Positions 33,226-41,627 of a stretch of DNA of 64,000 nucleotides are shown in pieces. A program made the translations under genes and the position numbers. Position 1 is the first letter of the stretch, and each line of letters begins with the position of its first letter. The stretch is from JAJKJG01 sp036389455 (GTDB lineage Bacteria > Pseudomonadota > Alphaproteobacteria > Rhizobiales > Beijerinckiaceae): positions 1 to 64,000 of the forward strand of contig DASVPW010000112.1 of NCBI GenBank assembly GCA_036389455.1, in the 5' to 3' direction. The notes under the pieces were generated by a model. That model was not told the origin of the DNA. It was given only the letters and a program-made list of their open reading frames with translations, and did no database searches.

Positions 33226-34023
33226 CTATTTCATCGTTTGGAGCTGCTTCTGAACGAGCTCGACAGCATTCTTTAACCACGTCATTTCGTGAATTTTTGC
33301 TGCTATTGATGTGATGCCAAGCGCCCCATCGAGAGCTAAGGTCAGCATGGCGACGATGAGGGCTTTGGACAAAACCGAAGAAACCCCTTCAACGGTCTTG
33401 TTCGCGGTAGCATCAAGAAGATTAGCTCCATACGAGAATACCTTACTAATAAGGTTCTCAATGCTTCGAAGCACCGCGAAAGCGGCCCGCTTCGCTGCAT
33501 TGCTTGGAGCAGCAATCAGCTCATTTAAACGTGCAAAAGTTTTTGGAACCTCGGGGTCGACCATTTCTGGCTTGGCCTGCAATTGGGCAACCAGCTGGGA
33601 GGTCACACGGTGAATTTGCGCGACATCATTAGAATCTATTTGAGCAGCTGATGCATTTTCCACAAAACGTGCCCAATCGGGGAACTGTGCAACATACATT
33701 TCCACACCGACTGTATGAGCACGCAGCATTCCATTCAGAGCATCCGGTAATTCATGTTGGTACATATCAGACATAACCGCACAACCAATATTACTCAATC
33801 CAATGGTTATAATATTAGTTTCTTTATTAAGTTGTTTTTGCAAATATTCAACAGTTTGAAGCAGTCTATTATCACAATTAGAAGCACGTAGTGCAGAAAG
33901 TATTTCTGCCCCCTTTTTTAGAAGCTCCTCTTTCGCTGATAATATATTATTTTTATCTTGCGATTTTGAAAAACTAGACTGGTGCAAAACTATTAAGCGA
34001 CCCCGTTCAAACTCAAATTGCAC
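33226..34023 (-). CDS. Unrecognised protein in an AT-rich island
   Basis: A 265-residue ORF starting at GTG 34023. Base composition is near 45% G+C, unlike the surrounding DNA. The first third is charged and helical, a middle part contains YVAQFPDWARFVENAS, and the last 60 residues include a hydrophobic helix (ALIVAMLTLALDGALGITS) that may insert in a membrane. I do not recognise a family. The frame stays open upstream of the GTG for 27 more codons (including ESAIAELKRIVPPQK), overlapping the end of the upstream ORF. The real product may therefore begin earlier or be fused to it by a frameshift. Confidence 0.6.
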   Translation of the reverse strand: MQFEFERGRLIVLHQSSFSKSQDKNNILSAKEELLKKGAEILSALRASNCDNRLLQTVEYLQKQLNKETNIITIGLSNIGCAVMSDMYQHELPDALNGMLRAHTVGVEMYVAQFPDWARFVENASAAQIDSNDVAQIHRVTSQLVAQLQAKPEMVDPEVPKTFARLNELIAAPSNAAKRAAFAVLRSIENLISKVFSYGANLLDATANKTVEGVSSVLSKALIVAMLTLALDGALGITSIAAKIHEMTWLKNAVELVQKQLQTMK

Positions 34024-34096
34024 GGGTGCTATCTTCTGAGGCGGTACAATTCTCTTAAGCTCCGCAATGGCAGATTCACCTTGAGTAAGTGTAGAA

Positions 34097-34510
34097 TTAG
34101 AGAGTAGGCAAGCGCGTTAGCAGCATCTGTATCGCTACGCCTATAGGAGGGCGATCTGTCAGCTCAGGGATAAGGTTGCGAATCGGTCCTGCATCACTTG
34201 GGGGTAGAAGTCGAAGGCGTCGCTCTGCAATAAGGGGGTATTCTGGATCCCGCACTAACTCCTCGAGTCCACGATGTAATTCAGCAATAGCCTGCTCTAG
34301 CTCAACACGAGTAATCTGGTGAGAGCTAACTCGATATCTATGAAGGGCACTGATTGTAAACTGAGCTTCTTCAATTCTCAAAATTATTCTCTTAAGCGCT
34401 GCTAAGTTTGGGTTCCGATGCCGAAAACGAAAAGGCTCCTCAGCGCTTCTTCGAATTCCTATCATTATCTGGGTAAGGCCGCGTGCAATATCGCGCAATT
34501 CGTTCGCCAC
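34097..34510 (-). CDS. Unrecognised protein, upstream ORF of the AT-rich island
   Basis: A 137-residue ORF with GTG start and AGGG seven bases upstream. The product is helical and charged (ELRDIARGLTQIMIGIRR at the N-terminus), with no signal peptide or membrane segment. It ends at TAA 34097-34099, within a CTCTCT tract. The protein-like frame of the downstream ORF is already open across this point, so the two may be one gene split by a shift in that tract. No family recognised. The island is flanked by the metallopeptidase gene and phaZ; no integrase or direct repeats were seen. Confidence 0.55.
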   Translation of the reverse strand: MANELRDIARGLTQIMIGIRRSAEEPFRFRHRNPNLAALKRIILRIEEAQFTISALHRYRVSSHQITRVELEQAIAELHRGLEELVRDPEYPLIAERRLRLLPPSDAGPIRNLIPELTDRPPIGVAIQMLLTRLPTL

Positions 34511-34674
34511 TTTCGCACCCTGTCTGCTTTAGCCTTTGATATACCATTTTTGGCGAGAGCAACTTAGAATCACTTCGCACAATTATGTCACTTGAACAGC
34601 ACGTACGTAGCCCCAAATCCTCGCCGGTTCATTGAGAGGTCATCGAAGCAGATTTCTAATTCGCTCCGAGAGGG

Positions 34675-35961
34675 CTAGCCCACCACCTTGCGCAGGCGCG
34701 GCGGCGCCCGGCGGACGACGCCCGCCTCCATCTCCTGGTTGAGGATGAAGTCGGCGATCCGGGGCGCGGTCTCGGCCCGGAAGCGCGAGCCGTTGAAGAC
34801 GCCGTAGTGCCCGACGTTGAGCTGGAGGTGGTAGACCTTCTTCTCGACCGGCAGGTTCGGGGTGAGCTGGAGCGCCGCGAGGGTCTGGCCGACGCCCGAG
34901 ATGTCGTCCTTCTCGCCCTCGATCGCCATGATGGCGCAGCGGCGGATGGCGTTGAGGTCGACCGGGTCGTCCCGGTGCTTCATCTCGCCCTTCGGCAGCC
35001 CATGGTTCACGAAGACCTTCTCGACGGTCTGCAAGTAATATTCGGCCGTCAGGTCCATCACGGCGAGGTACTCGTCGTAGAACTCCCGGTGCTTCTCGGC
35101 CGAATCGCCGTCGCCGCGCACGAGATGCTTGAACATGTCGTAATGGGCGGTGAGGTGCCGGTCCATGTTCATGGCCATGAAGCCGGAAAGCTGGAGGAAG
35201 CCCGGGTAGACGTCGCGCCAGAAGCCCGGATAGGTCGCCGGCACCTTGACGATGCAGTTGCGGCGGAACCACTCGACGCCGCGCTCCTGGGCGACCTGGT
35301 TCACGGCCGTCGGCGAGCGGCGGGTGTCGATCGGACCGCCCATGAGGATCATGGAGCGGGGCGTGAAGGGGTCGTCCTCGGCCTCCATGCGGGCGATCGC
35401 CGCCATCACCGGCACGGAGGGCTGGCACACCGCCATGACGTGGAGGTCGGGGCCGAGGGCCCTAAACATCGAGATCAGGTAGTCGATGTAGTCGTCGAGG
35501 TCGAAGGAGCCTTCGGTCAGCGGCACCATGCGGGCGTCGGCCCAGTCGGTGATCATGACCTCATGGGTCGGCAGGAACGTCTCGACGGTGCCGCGCAGCA
35601 GCGTCGCGAAATGCCCGGACATGGGCGCGACCATCAGGATCTTGTGCTGCGGCCGATGGGTCGAGCGGATGGCGCGGTCGAAGGCGATCACGCGGCCGAA
35701 GGGGCGCTCCCACACGACGCGCTCGGTCACCGGCACGCGGCTCCCTTCGACCGTCGTCCAGTCGAGGCCGAAGGCCGGCTTGCCGTAGCGCCGCGTCGTG
35801 CGCTCGAACAGCTCGCAGGCCGCCGAGACGGTGCGCCCGTAGGGCGTGTGGGTCAGGGGATTGGCGGGATTGTTGAAGATCAGCCGGCCGACGTCGGAGG
35901 CCGCGCGGGCCGGGGACAGCATCAGGTGCGCGGCTTCGTACCAGTAGTACGCGAGGTCCAT
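34675..35961 (-). CDS. phaZ: Intracellular polyhydroxyalkanoate depolymerase
   Basis: A 428-residue enzyme that mobilises stored polyhydroxybutyrate. The N-terminus YYWYEAAHLMLSPARA is typical. The probable catalytic triad of the intracellular class is visible: Cys in MAVCQPSVPVMAA, Asp in EGEKDDISGVGQT, and His in LNVGHYGVFNGSRF. ATG 35961 is preferred because GGGGGT precedes it; ATG 35973 would add four residues. There is no signal peptide, as expected for a cytoplasmic granule enzyme. Confidence 0.92.
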   Translation of the reverse strand: MDLAYYWYEAAHLMLSPARAASDVGRLIFNNPANPLTHTPYGRTVSAACELFERTTRRYGKPAFGLDWTTVEGSRVPVTERVVWERPFGRVIAFDRAIRSTHRPQHKILMVAPMSGHFATLLRGTVETFLPTHEVMITDWADARMVPLTEGSFDLDDYIDYLISMFRALGPDLHVMAVCQPSVPVMAAIARMEAEDDPFTPRSMILMGGPIDTRRSPTAVNQVAQERGVEWFRRNCIVKVPATYPGFWRDVYPGFLQLSGFMAMNMDRHLTAHYDMFKHLVRGDGDSAEKHREFYDEYLAVMDLTAEYYLQTVEKVFVNHGLPKGEMKHRDDPVDLNAIRRCAIMAIEGEKDDISGVGQTLAALQLTPNLPVEKKVYHLQLNVGHYGVFNGSRFRAETAPRIADFILNQEMEAGVVRRAPPRLRKVVG

Positions 35962-36186
35962 ATACACCCCCATGGCGGGGCCCTGTCCTCGCTTGCGCCA
36001 AGGTCGGGGCATGCCTCTAACCGGACGCGCAACACTAAAGTTCCAAGGGCGGGATTCAACGCTGGAGGCGTCAAGGAACCGTTAAGGCTGGGGACTGTGC
36101 CTAATTTGCCGCGCTTCAAGGGCGCTCTGCCTATGATTTGGGCAGGGAGGGGCCGCGATCTCCACGGCTTGGGCGTCGGTCTCGGC

Positions 36187-37860
36187 TCAGGCGGCGTGCA
36201 GGCCGCCATCGAGCACTCGCCGCACCTTCACGGCGAGTTCCGAATAGCTGAACGGCTTGCCCAACAGGTGGACGCCCGGATCCAGCCGCCCCTGGTGGAC
36301 GATTGCGTTCCTCGTGTACCCGGTTGTGAACAGCACGCGCGTTTCCGGGAGCCGGCGAACGATCTCGTCGGCGAGCGCGCGCCCGTTCGTGCCGCCCGGA
36401 AGCACCACATCGGTGAACAGAAGCGCGATATGACCTTCGCGGTCGAGGAGGTTGAGCGCGGTCTCGGCGTCCCATGCTTCCAGCACGCGATAGCCGAGAT
36501 CCTCGAGCGCCTCGGCCGCGAAGGCACGGAGCTCGTCCTCGTCCTCGACGAGGAGGATGGTCTCGCCCTCGCCGCGCGGCGCGGTCAAGGGCTCGCGCCG
36601 CGCGCCGCCGGGCTCGCCCGCCGCACCCATGAGGCGGGGCAGGTAGAGCTTCACCGTCGTGCCGTGGCCGACCTCGCTGTAGATGCGCACGTGTCCGCCG
36701 GACTGGCGCACGAAGCCGTAGACCTGGCTGAGGCCGAGCCCGGTGCCCCGGCCCGGCTCCTTCGTCGTGAAGAAGGGCTCGAAGACGCGCTCCAAGGTCG
36801 CCTTGTCGATGCCGGATCCGGTGTCGCTCACGGCGATCATGACGTACTGGCCCGCCGGCACGGGCTCCGGGACGGTCGCGACGTAGGACTCGTCGAGCGA
36901 GGCGTTCGCGGTCTCGACCGTGAGCTTGCCGCCGTCGGGCATGGCGTCACGGGCGTTGACGGCCAGGTTCACAAGGGCGTTCTCGAGCTGGTTTCCGTCC
37001 ACCCGCGTTTGCCAAAGGCCGGCGGCCAGGACGGTCTCGAGCGCGACCGTCTCGCCGAGGGTCCGGCGCAGCATGTCCGAGATCGATGCGACGAGACGGT
37101 TGGGATCGACGGGCTTCGGGTCGAGGGGCTGGCGGCGCGAGAAGGCGAGGAGGCGCTGCGTCAGGGTCGCGGCGCGGCGCGCACCCTGAATCGCTGCCTC
37201 GGCGAGGCGGCGTGGGCGCGCCGCGTCCCCGGGGAGCTGGCGCATGAGGAGCTCCAGGTTCCCGGAGATGATCGTCAGGAGGTTGTTGAAGTCGTGGGCG
37301 ACGCCGCCCGTGAGCTGCCCGACGGCCTCCATCTTCTGCGCCTGGCGAAGCGCCGCTTCGGCCTTGAGGCGCTCGGCGACCTCGGCCTCGACCCGTTCGG
37401 CGAGCGTGTCGTTGAGGCGTTTGAGGTCGGAGGCCGCCTGCTCGGCCCGTCGTCGCGCCTCCAATAGCTCACGCTCGTACCGGCGCCGGTCGGTGGCGTT
37501 GAACACGGTTGTCCGCCGCAGAAGCGGCGCACCCTGTGAGCCGCGCTGTTGGACGGTGTTGACGAGCACGGGCAGGAGCCGGCCGTCCGCGCGGACAAGG
37601 TCGAACGCGATCTCATTCGCGAAGCCCTGCATGTCCAGCAGCGGCGAGAAGTGCGTCTCGTGAAAGATCTTTCCCGGCGCGGGAAGGAGATTGCTGAAGC
37701 GCAGCCGGAGCAGCTCCTCCCGCGTGTAGCCGGTCCAGTCGAGAAAGGTCCGGTTCACTCGGACGATCCGCCCGTCGGGCAGGGTCGAGAGGTAGCCGCA
37801 GGGCGCGCTCTCGTAGAGCTCTTCCGCGCTCTCGCCGATGATGCTCTCGTCGACGTTCAA
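36187..37860 (-). CDS. PAS-domain hybrid sensor histidine kinase
   Basis: A 557-residue soluble kinase. A PAS domain (about 15-135; APCGYLSTLPDGRIVRVN) is followed by a coiled coil (about 140-180), a HisKA domain with the phosphorylated His in GGVAHDFNNLL (near 197), and an ATPase domain (NAR in NLAVNARDAMPDGG, SDTGSGID, GTGLGLSQV). A C-terminal receiver domain has the acceptor Asp in LFTDVVLPGG and Lys in LLGKPFS. There is no membrane segment, so it senses an intracellular signal. The TTG start overlaps the stop of the RsbQ-like hydrolase gene (TTGA), which implies coupled expression. Output partner unknown. Confidence 0.92.
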   Translation of the reverse strand: MNVDESIIGESAEELYESAPCGYLSTLPDGRIVRVNRTFLDWTGYTREELLRLRFSNLLPAPGKIFHETHFSPLLDMQGFANEIAFDLVRADGRLLPVLVNTVQQRGSQGAPLLRRTTVFNATDRRRYERELLEARRRAEQAASDLKRLNDTLAERVEAEVAERLKAEAALRQAQKMEAVGQLTGGVAHDFNNLLTIISGNLELLMRQLPGDAARPRRLAEAAIQGARRAATLTQRLLAFSRRQPLDPKPVDPNRLVASISDMLRRTLGETVALETVLAAGLWQTRVDGNQLENALVNLAVNARDAMPDGGKLTVETANASLDESYVATVPEPVPAGQYVMIAVSDTGSGIDKATLERVFEPFFTTKEPGRGTGLGLSQVYGFVRQSGGHVRIYSEVGHGTTVKLYLPRLMGAAGEPGGARREPLTAPRGEGETILLVEDEDELRAFAAEALEDLGYRVLEAWDAETALNLLDREGHIALLFTDVVLPGGTNGRALADEIVRRLPETRVLFTTGYTRNAIVHQGRLDPGVHLLGKPFSYSELAVKVRRVLDGGLHAA

Positions 37861-38678
37861 GGCGTGCCGGCCTCTACGGAAGCCGTTTCGGCCAGGAAAT
37901 CCCTGATCGCCGCGACGGTCTCATCCGGGGCGCTGAGGTTTGGGCAGTGTCCCGTGGCTTCGAGCTGGACGAAGCTGCTTCCGGAGATTCGCTCGTGGAC
38001 GTAGCGTCCGACGGTTTCCGGCGCGATGGCGTCGTTCGCGCACTGGAGGACAAGCGCCCTTGCGACAAGCTTCGGCAGATCCGTTCGGTTGTCCGAGAGG
38101 AACGTCACCCGGGCGAAGTGCTTTGCGACCTCCGGGTCCGTGCGGCAGAAACTGTTTGCGAGTTCGTCAGCCAGCTCCGGCCGCTCGGCATTGCCCATGA
38201 TCACCGGGGCCATGGTGCTCGCCCAGCCGAGGTGGTTCGAGTCGAGGAAATCGAGAAGCCCTTCGATATCCGCTCGACTGAAGCCGCCGATGTAATCGTC
38301 GTGATTGATGTAGCATGGAGAGGGGCCGACCAGGACGAGGCGGTCGAAGAGGTCCGGCCTTCGGATGGCGGCAAGCACCCCGATCATGGCGCTCACCGAG
38401 TGGCCGACGAACACCGCTCCCCTGAGCCCAAGCTCGTCGGCAATCTCGATCACGTCGGCGGCGTAGCCGTCCAGCGACGCGTACTTGTCTGGCCGGAAGG
38501 TCGAGGCGTCCGAGCGCCCGTGCCCGACGTGGTCGAAGAGCACGACCTTGTGCTCTGCCTCGAAGGCTGGCGCCACGAACCGCCACATGTTCTGGTCGCA
38601 GCCGTAACCATGCGCGAACACGATCGCCGGCTCGCCGGTGCCGTGCACCTGGACGTTGTTACGTAAAACTGCGCTCAA
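37857..38678 (-). CDS. rsbQ: RsbQ-like alpha/beta hydrolase
   Basis: A 273-residue hydrolase. TTG 38678 has AAGGA seven bases upstream. The sequence follows Bacillus RsbQ closely from start to end: IVFAHGYGCDQNMWRFVAPA, the nucleophile elbow VFVGHSVSAMIGVLA, RPDLFDRLVLVGPSPCYIN, the Asp in LQCANDAIAPETVG and the His in ATGHCPNLSAPDET. RsbQ is also the bacterial relative of the plant D14/KAI2 receptors. In Bacillus it works with the PAS-domain phosphatase RsbP. Here it is coupled to a PAS histidine kinase. It probably makes or senses a small molecule read by that PAS domain. The ligand is unknown. Confidence 0.9.
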   Translation of the reverse strand: MSAVLRNNVQVHGTGEPAIVFAHGYGCDQNMWRFVAPAFEAEHKVVLFDHVGHGRSDASTFRPDKYASLDGYAADVIEIADELGLRGAVFVGHSVSAMIGVLAAIRRPDLFDRLVLVGPSPCYINHDDYIGGFSRADIEGLLDFLDSNHLGWASTMAPVIMGNAERPELADELANSFCRTDPEVAKHFARVTFLSDNRTDLPKLVARALVLQCANDAIAPETVGRYVHERISGSSFVQLEATGHCPNLSAPDETVAAIRDFLAETASVEAGTP

Positions 38679-38703
38679 CGGACGGTCCTTTCCGCGTGAC
38701 GCG

Positions 38704-38732
38704 GATATAGCGATTTTCCGGCACGATTGCGA
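38704..38732 (-). promoter_or_regulatory. Candidate promoter of the RsbQ-like/kinase pair
   Basis: On the minus strand TCGCAA (38732-38727) and TATATC (38709-38704) are 17 bp apart, ending 25 bp upstream of the TTG start. The -10 is good and the -35 poor. Confidence 0.33.
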
Positions 38733-38909
38733 AGCGACGGCCGTCCCGACAGGCGCGGCCCGCCGGCCGGTTCCTACAGCCGACTGAGCCAGCGACAACG
38801 CGGCATGCAACGAACGGAGAATTTGTCGGTTTCTGTGAGAGGCTGGCTCGACCTTGGCCGGTCTCGGCCCGGCCCCCGGCCTGACGCACCTTTGGAGAAC
38901 CCTTCGCCC

Positions 38910-40355
38910 ATGTGGCGCCTCCTCCGCATCCGCAAGGACAAGGTGATGCTGCTCGCGGCGCTGGGGCTTGCCGTCTGCGCGGGCCTCGCGGCGGCGGGCT
39001 ACTGGTATTTCGTGTCGCCGACCTGGCTCACCGTCGCGGTCGGTCCCCGCGACGGGGCCGAGGAGCGGCTTATACGGGCCTACGCCGAGGCGCTCGCCGC
39101 GGAGAAGCGCGACATCCGGCTCCGCGTCGTCGCGTACGACGGGGTGAAGGAGAGCGCCGAGGCGTTGCGTGAGAGGAAGGCCGACCTCGCGGTCGTGCGC
39201 CCGGACGTGCTCCTGCCGCCGAACGGCGCCACGGTCGCGATCCTGCGCGAGGAGGCCGTGATCCTCGCCGTTCCCGAGGCCAAGCCCGAGCCGAAGCCCG
39301 CCGGCAAGGGCAAGGGCAAGGCCGCCGAAAAGGAACCGGACAAGCCCGAGACCGTGGACGTGGACGGGCTCGCGGGGAAGCGTCTTGGGGTGGTGAGCCA
39401 CCATCAGGCGGACTCGCCGGCCATCGCGAGCGTGCTTGCCCACTACGAGCTCGCGCCGCCGGACATCACCCTCGTCCCCCTCTCCCGCGGCGAGGTCGCG
39501 GACGCCTTCGCGAGCAAGCGCATCGACGCCCTCGCCTTCGTGGCGGCGCCGGCGACCCGCGAGGCGGGCGAGCTCGTGCGGGCGGCCGCGAAGGCTGTCG
39601 ACGGCAAGGTCGAGGTCATCGCCGTCGGCGAGGCCGACGCCCTTGCCCTCAAGACCCCGGCCCTCACCACCGTCACGATCCCGGCCGGCAGCCTCGGCGG
39701 GCGCCCGAAGATCCCCGACGAGGATACGAAGACGCTTGCCGTGTCCTACCGTCTCATGGCCCGCACCGACGAGGATCGGGTCGTGATCTCGAAGGTCGCC
39801 CAGCATCTGTTCCAGATGCGTTCGCGCATCGCGCAGAGCGCGCCCGCCATCCACCTCATGAAGGCGCCCGAGACCGAGACCGCGACGAGCGCGGCGCTGC
39901 CGAACCACCAGGGCGCGATCGACTACTTCATGCGCGAGCAGCGCACCTTCATGGACCGCTACGGCGACTGGATCTGGATCGGCCTGTTCGCCGGCGGTGG
40001 CCTGAGCTCCGCCTTCGCCTGGATCACGCAGCTGTTCGTGAGGAAGCGCCGCGAGCTCGTCGACAAGGTGCTCGACCGGGTTCTCTGCATCCTCTCCGAG
40101 GCGCGGGCCGCCGACACGGTCGCGAAGCTCGACGACCTCGCGCTCGAGATCGACGGCCTCGTGACCCACGCGGTCCGCCACGCGCGGCGCCGCACCACGG
40201 GCACCAAGACCATGACAGCCCTCATCGTCGCGATCGACTCCGCCCGCAGCGCCATCGCGGACCGGCGGCGGGACCTCCTCGACGACAAGGCGGCGGCTGC
40301 CGAGAAGGCTGCTGGCGAGAAGGCGACGGGGCCGCGCCTTGCCGCCGGGCGATGA
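38910..40355 (+). CDS. TAXI-family substrate-binding protein, membrane anchored
   Basis: A 481-residue protein. An N-terminal hydrophobic helix (MLLAALGLAVCAGLAAAGYW) is followed by a periplasmic binding domain of the TAXI/NMT1-like type (about 40-350) with a Lys/Pro-rich insertion near residue 130. A second hydrophobic segment (WIWIGLFAGGGLSSAFAWI, near 354) precedes a cytoplasmic-looking helical tail rich in Arg and Ala. ATG 38910 gives the clean signal anchor; the longer upstream frame is not conserved-looking. TAXI proteins normally feed TRAP permeases, but none is encoded nearby, so sensing or scaffolding roles remain possible. Confidence 0.8.
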   Translation: MWRLLRIRKDKVMLLAALGLAVCAGLAAAGYWYFVSPTWLTVAVGPRDGAEERLIRAYAEALAAEKRDIRLRVVAYDGVKESAEALRERKADLAVVRPDVLLPPNGATVAILREEAVILAVPEAKPEPKPAGKGKGKAAEKEPDKPETVDVDGLAGKRLGVVSHHQADSPAIASVLAHYELAPPDITLVPLSRGEVADAFASKRIDALAFVAAPATREAGELVRAAAKAVDGKVEVIAVGEADALALKTPALTTVTIPAGSLGGRPKIPDEDTKTLAVSYRLMARTDEDRVVISKVAQHLFQMRSRIAQSAPAIHLMKAPETETATSAALPNHQGAIDYFMREQRTFMDRYGDWIWIGLFAGGGLSSAFAWITQLFVRKRRELVDKVLDRVLCILSEARAADTVAKLDDLALEIDGLVTHAVRHARRRTTGTKTMTALIVAIDSARSAIADRRRDLLDDKAAAAEKAAGEKATGPRLAAGR

Positions 40356-40424
40356 TTCCGCAGCGGAACCTCGACCCGTCCGCTCCCGTTTGCATGGACA
40401 CATCCGTCGAAGGAGTACCTGACC

Positions 40425-40715
40425 ATGACGAACCTCACGAAAGGCCTGACGGCGGCCGCAACCGTGGTCGCGCTCGGCCTCGCCGCCATGCCGGCCCAGG
40501 CCGAGCGGGGCCGCAACGCGGCGGCGGCCGCGGGCGCCATCGGCGGCTTCGCGCTCGGGGCGGCGGTGGCCTCCCAGGCCCAGCCGCGCGCCTACTATCC
40601 GGGCCCGCAGTCCTTCTCGGTGTACGAGGACGACCCGGCCGAGTGCCGGATCGTGACCCGGCGGGTGTGCGACGGCTACGGCTGCCGCACCCGGCGCACC
40701 GAGGTCTGCGACTGA
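40425..40715 (+). CDS. Small exported cysteine-containing protein
   Basis: A 96-residue protein with a good AAGGAG site nine bases upstream and a signal peptide (KGLTAAATVVALGLAAMPAQA). The mature part has an Ala/Gly-rich hydrophobic stretch (AAAAAGAIGGFALGAAVAS) and a short C-terminal domain with four cysteines (ECRIVTRRVCDGYGCRTRR). It probably sits in the periplasm or outer membrane. Function unknown. Confidence 0.75.
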   Translation: MTNLTKGLTAAATVVALGLAAMPAQAERGRNAAAAAGAIGGFALGAAVASQAQPRAYYPGPQSFSVYEDDPAECRIVTRRVCDGYGCRTRRTEVCD

Positions 40716-40731
40716 TTCCCGTTTGAGGGAG

Positions 40732-40756
40732 CGCCCGGCGCGCCTCGCGCCGGGCG
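40732..40756. terminator. Perfect hairpin between convergent genes
   Basis: CGCCCGGCGCG (40732-40742) and CGCGCCGGGCG (40746-40756) form an 11-bp stem with a CCT loop, between the stop codons of two converging genes. There is no T-tract, so it may stall transcription with Rho or protect both 3' ends. Confidence 0.6.
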
Positions 40757-40772
40757 TCGCGGCCTGGGCGAT

Positions 40773-41501
40773 CTAGCTCGGCGGCTCCACGTCGCCGCGG
40801 CGCTGGAGCTGCAGCGCCACGAACCAGCACAGGGCCGCCCAGGCGGCGCCGCCGCACCAGCCGGCCAGCACGTCGCTCGGCCAGTGCACGCCGAGATAGA
40901 TCCGGCTCGCCCCGACCAGCACCGTCAGGACGATGGCGACGCTCAAGAAGAAGACCTTGGTGTGCCGCCGCTCGTGGACGCGGGCGAGGAGCGCGCCCAG
41001 CGTCAGGTAGGTCGCGGCGGAGAGCATGGCGTGGCCGCTCGGGAAGCTCGCGGTGTAGACCCGGGCGCCGTGCGGCACGAGGTCCGGGCGCGGGCGCTCG
41101 AAGCCGAGCTTCAGGGCCGCAGACAGGAGCATGACGCCGCCGACCGCCGCGAGCAGCAGAAGGGCCGCGCCGCACTTGCGCATGAGCAGGAGGTAGGCGA
41201 GCGAGGCCAGCGTCACGAGGAGCAGGATGGTGTGGCTCCCGAGGCCCGTGACGTCGCGGGCCGCCTCCTCGAACCAGGACGGGCCGATGGGGTCGGACAG
41301 GTCGGCGGGGTTGCGTAAGGAGAGCAGGATCCGGCGGTCGAATGCCTCCGTGTCGCCCTCGACGACCGCGCCGGCGAGCTTAACGAAGGCCCAGGCGAAG
41401 AAGCTCAGGACGCACAGGGTGACGAGCGGCCCGGCCTCGTTGAGCCGCAGGCGAAGCGCGAGCCGCTGCCCGCGGGTGAGGATGAAGGCGAAACGGTGCA
41501 T
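40773..41501 (-). CDS. PAP2-family membrane phosphatase
   Basis: A 242-residue inner-membrane protein with five or six helices. The three PAP2 motifs are present: KLGFERPRPD, PSGHAMLSAATYL and SRIYLGVHWPSDVLAG. Enzymes of this type dephosphorylate lipid phosphates such as undecaprenyl or decaprenyl pyrophosphate and phosphatidate. A link to the polyprenyl-arabinose pathway in the same window is possible but there is no direct evidence. Confidence 0.9.
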   Translation of the reverse strand: MHRFAFILTRGQRLALRLRLNEAGPLVTLCVLSFFAWAFVKLAGAVVEGDTEAFDRRILLSLRNPADLSDPIGPSWFEEAARDVTGLGSHTILLLVTLASLAYLLLMRKCGAALLLLAAVGGVMLLSAALKLGFERPRPDLVPHGARVYTASFPSGHAMLSAATYLTLGALLARVHERRHTKVFFLSVAIVLTVLVGASRIYLGVHWPSDVLAGWCGGAAWAALCWFVALQLQRRGDVEPPS

Positions 41502-41627
41502 CGGTCCAACCTGCCACGGCGCACGCGCGGGACGCCACTCCGGAAACCCGCCTCATGCCTCATGGGCGATTGCATCGCGGACGGCGGGCGGCCAAAGTCG
41601 CCGCTCGCCCGCGAAGGGAGACCGCCC

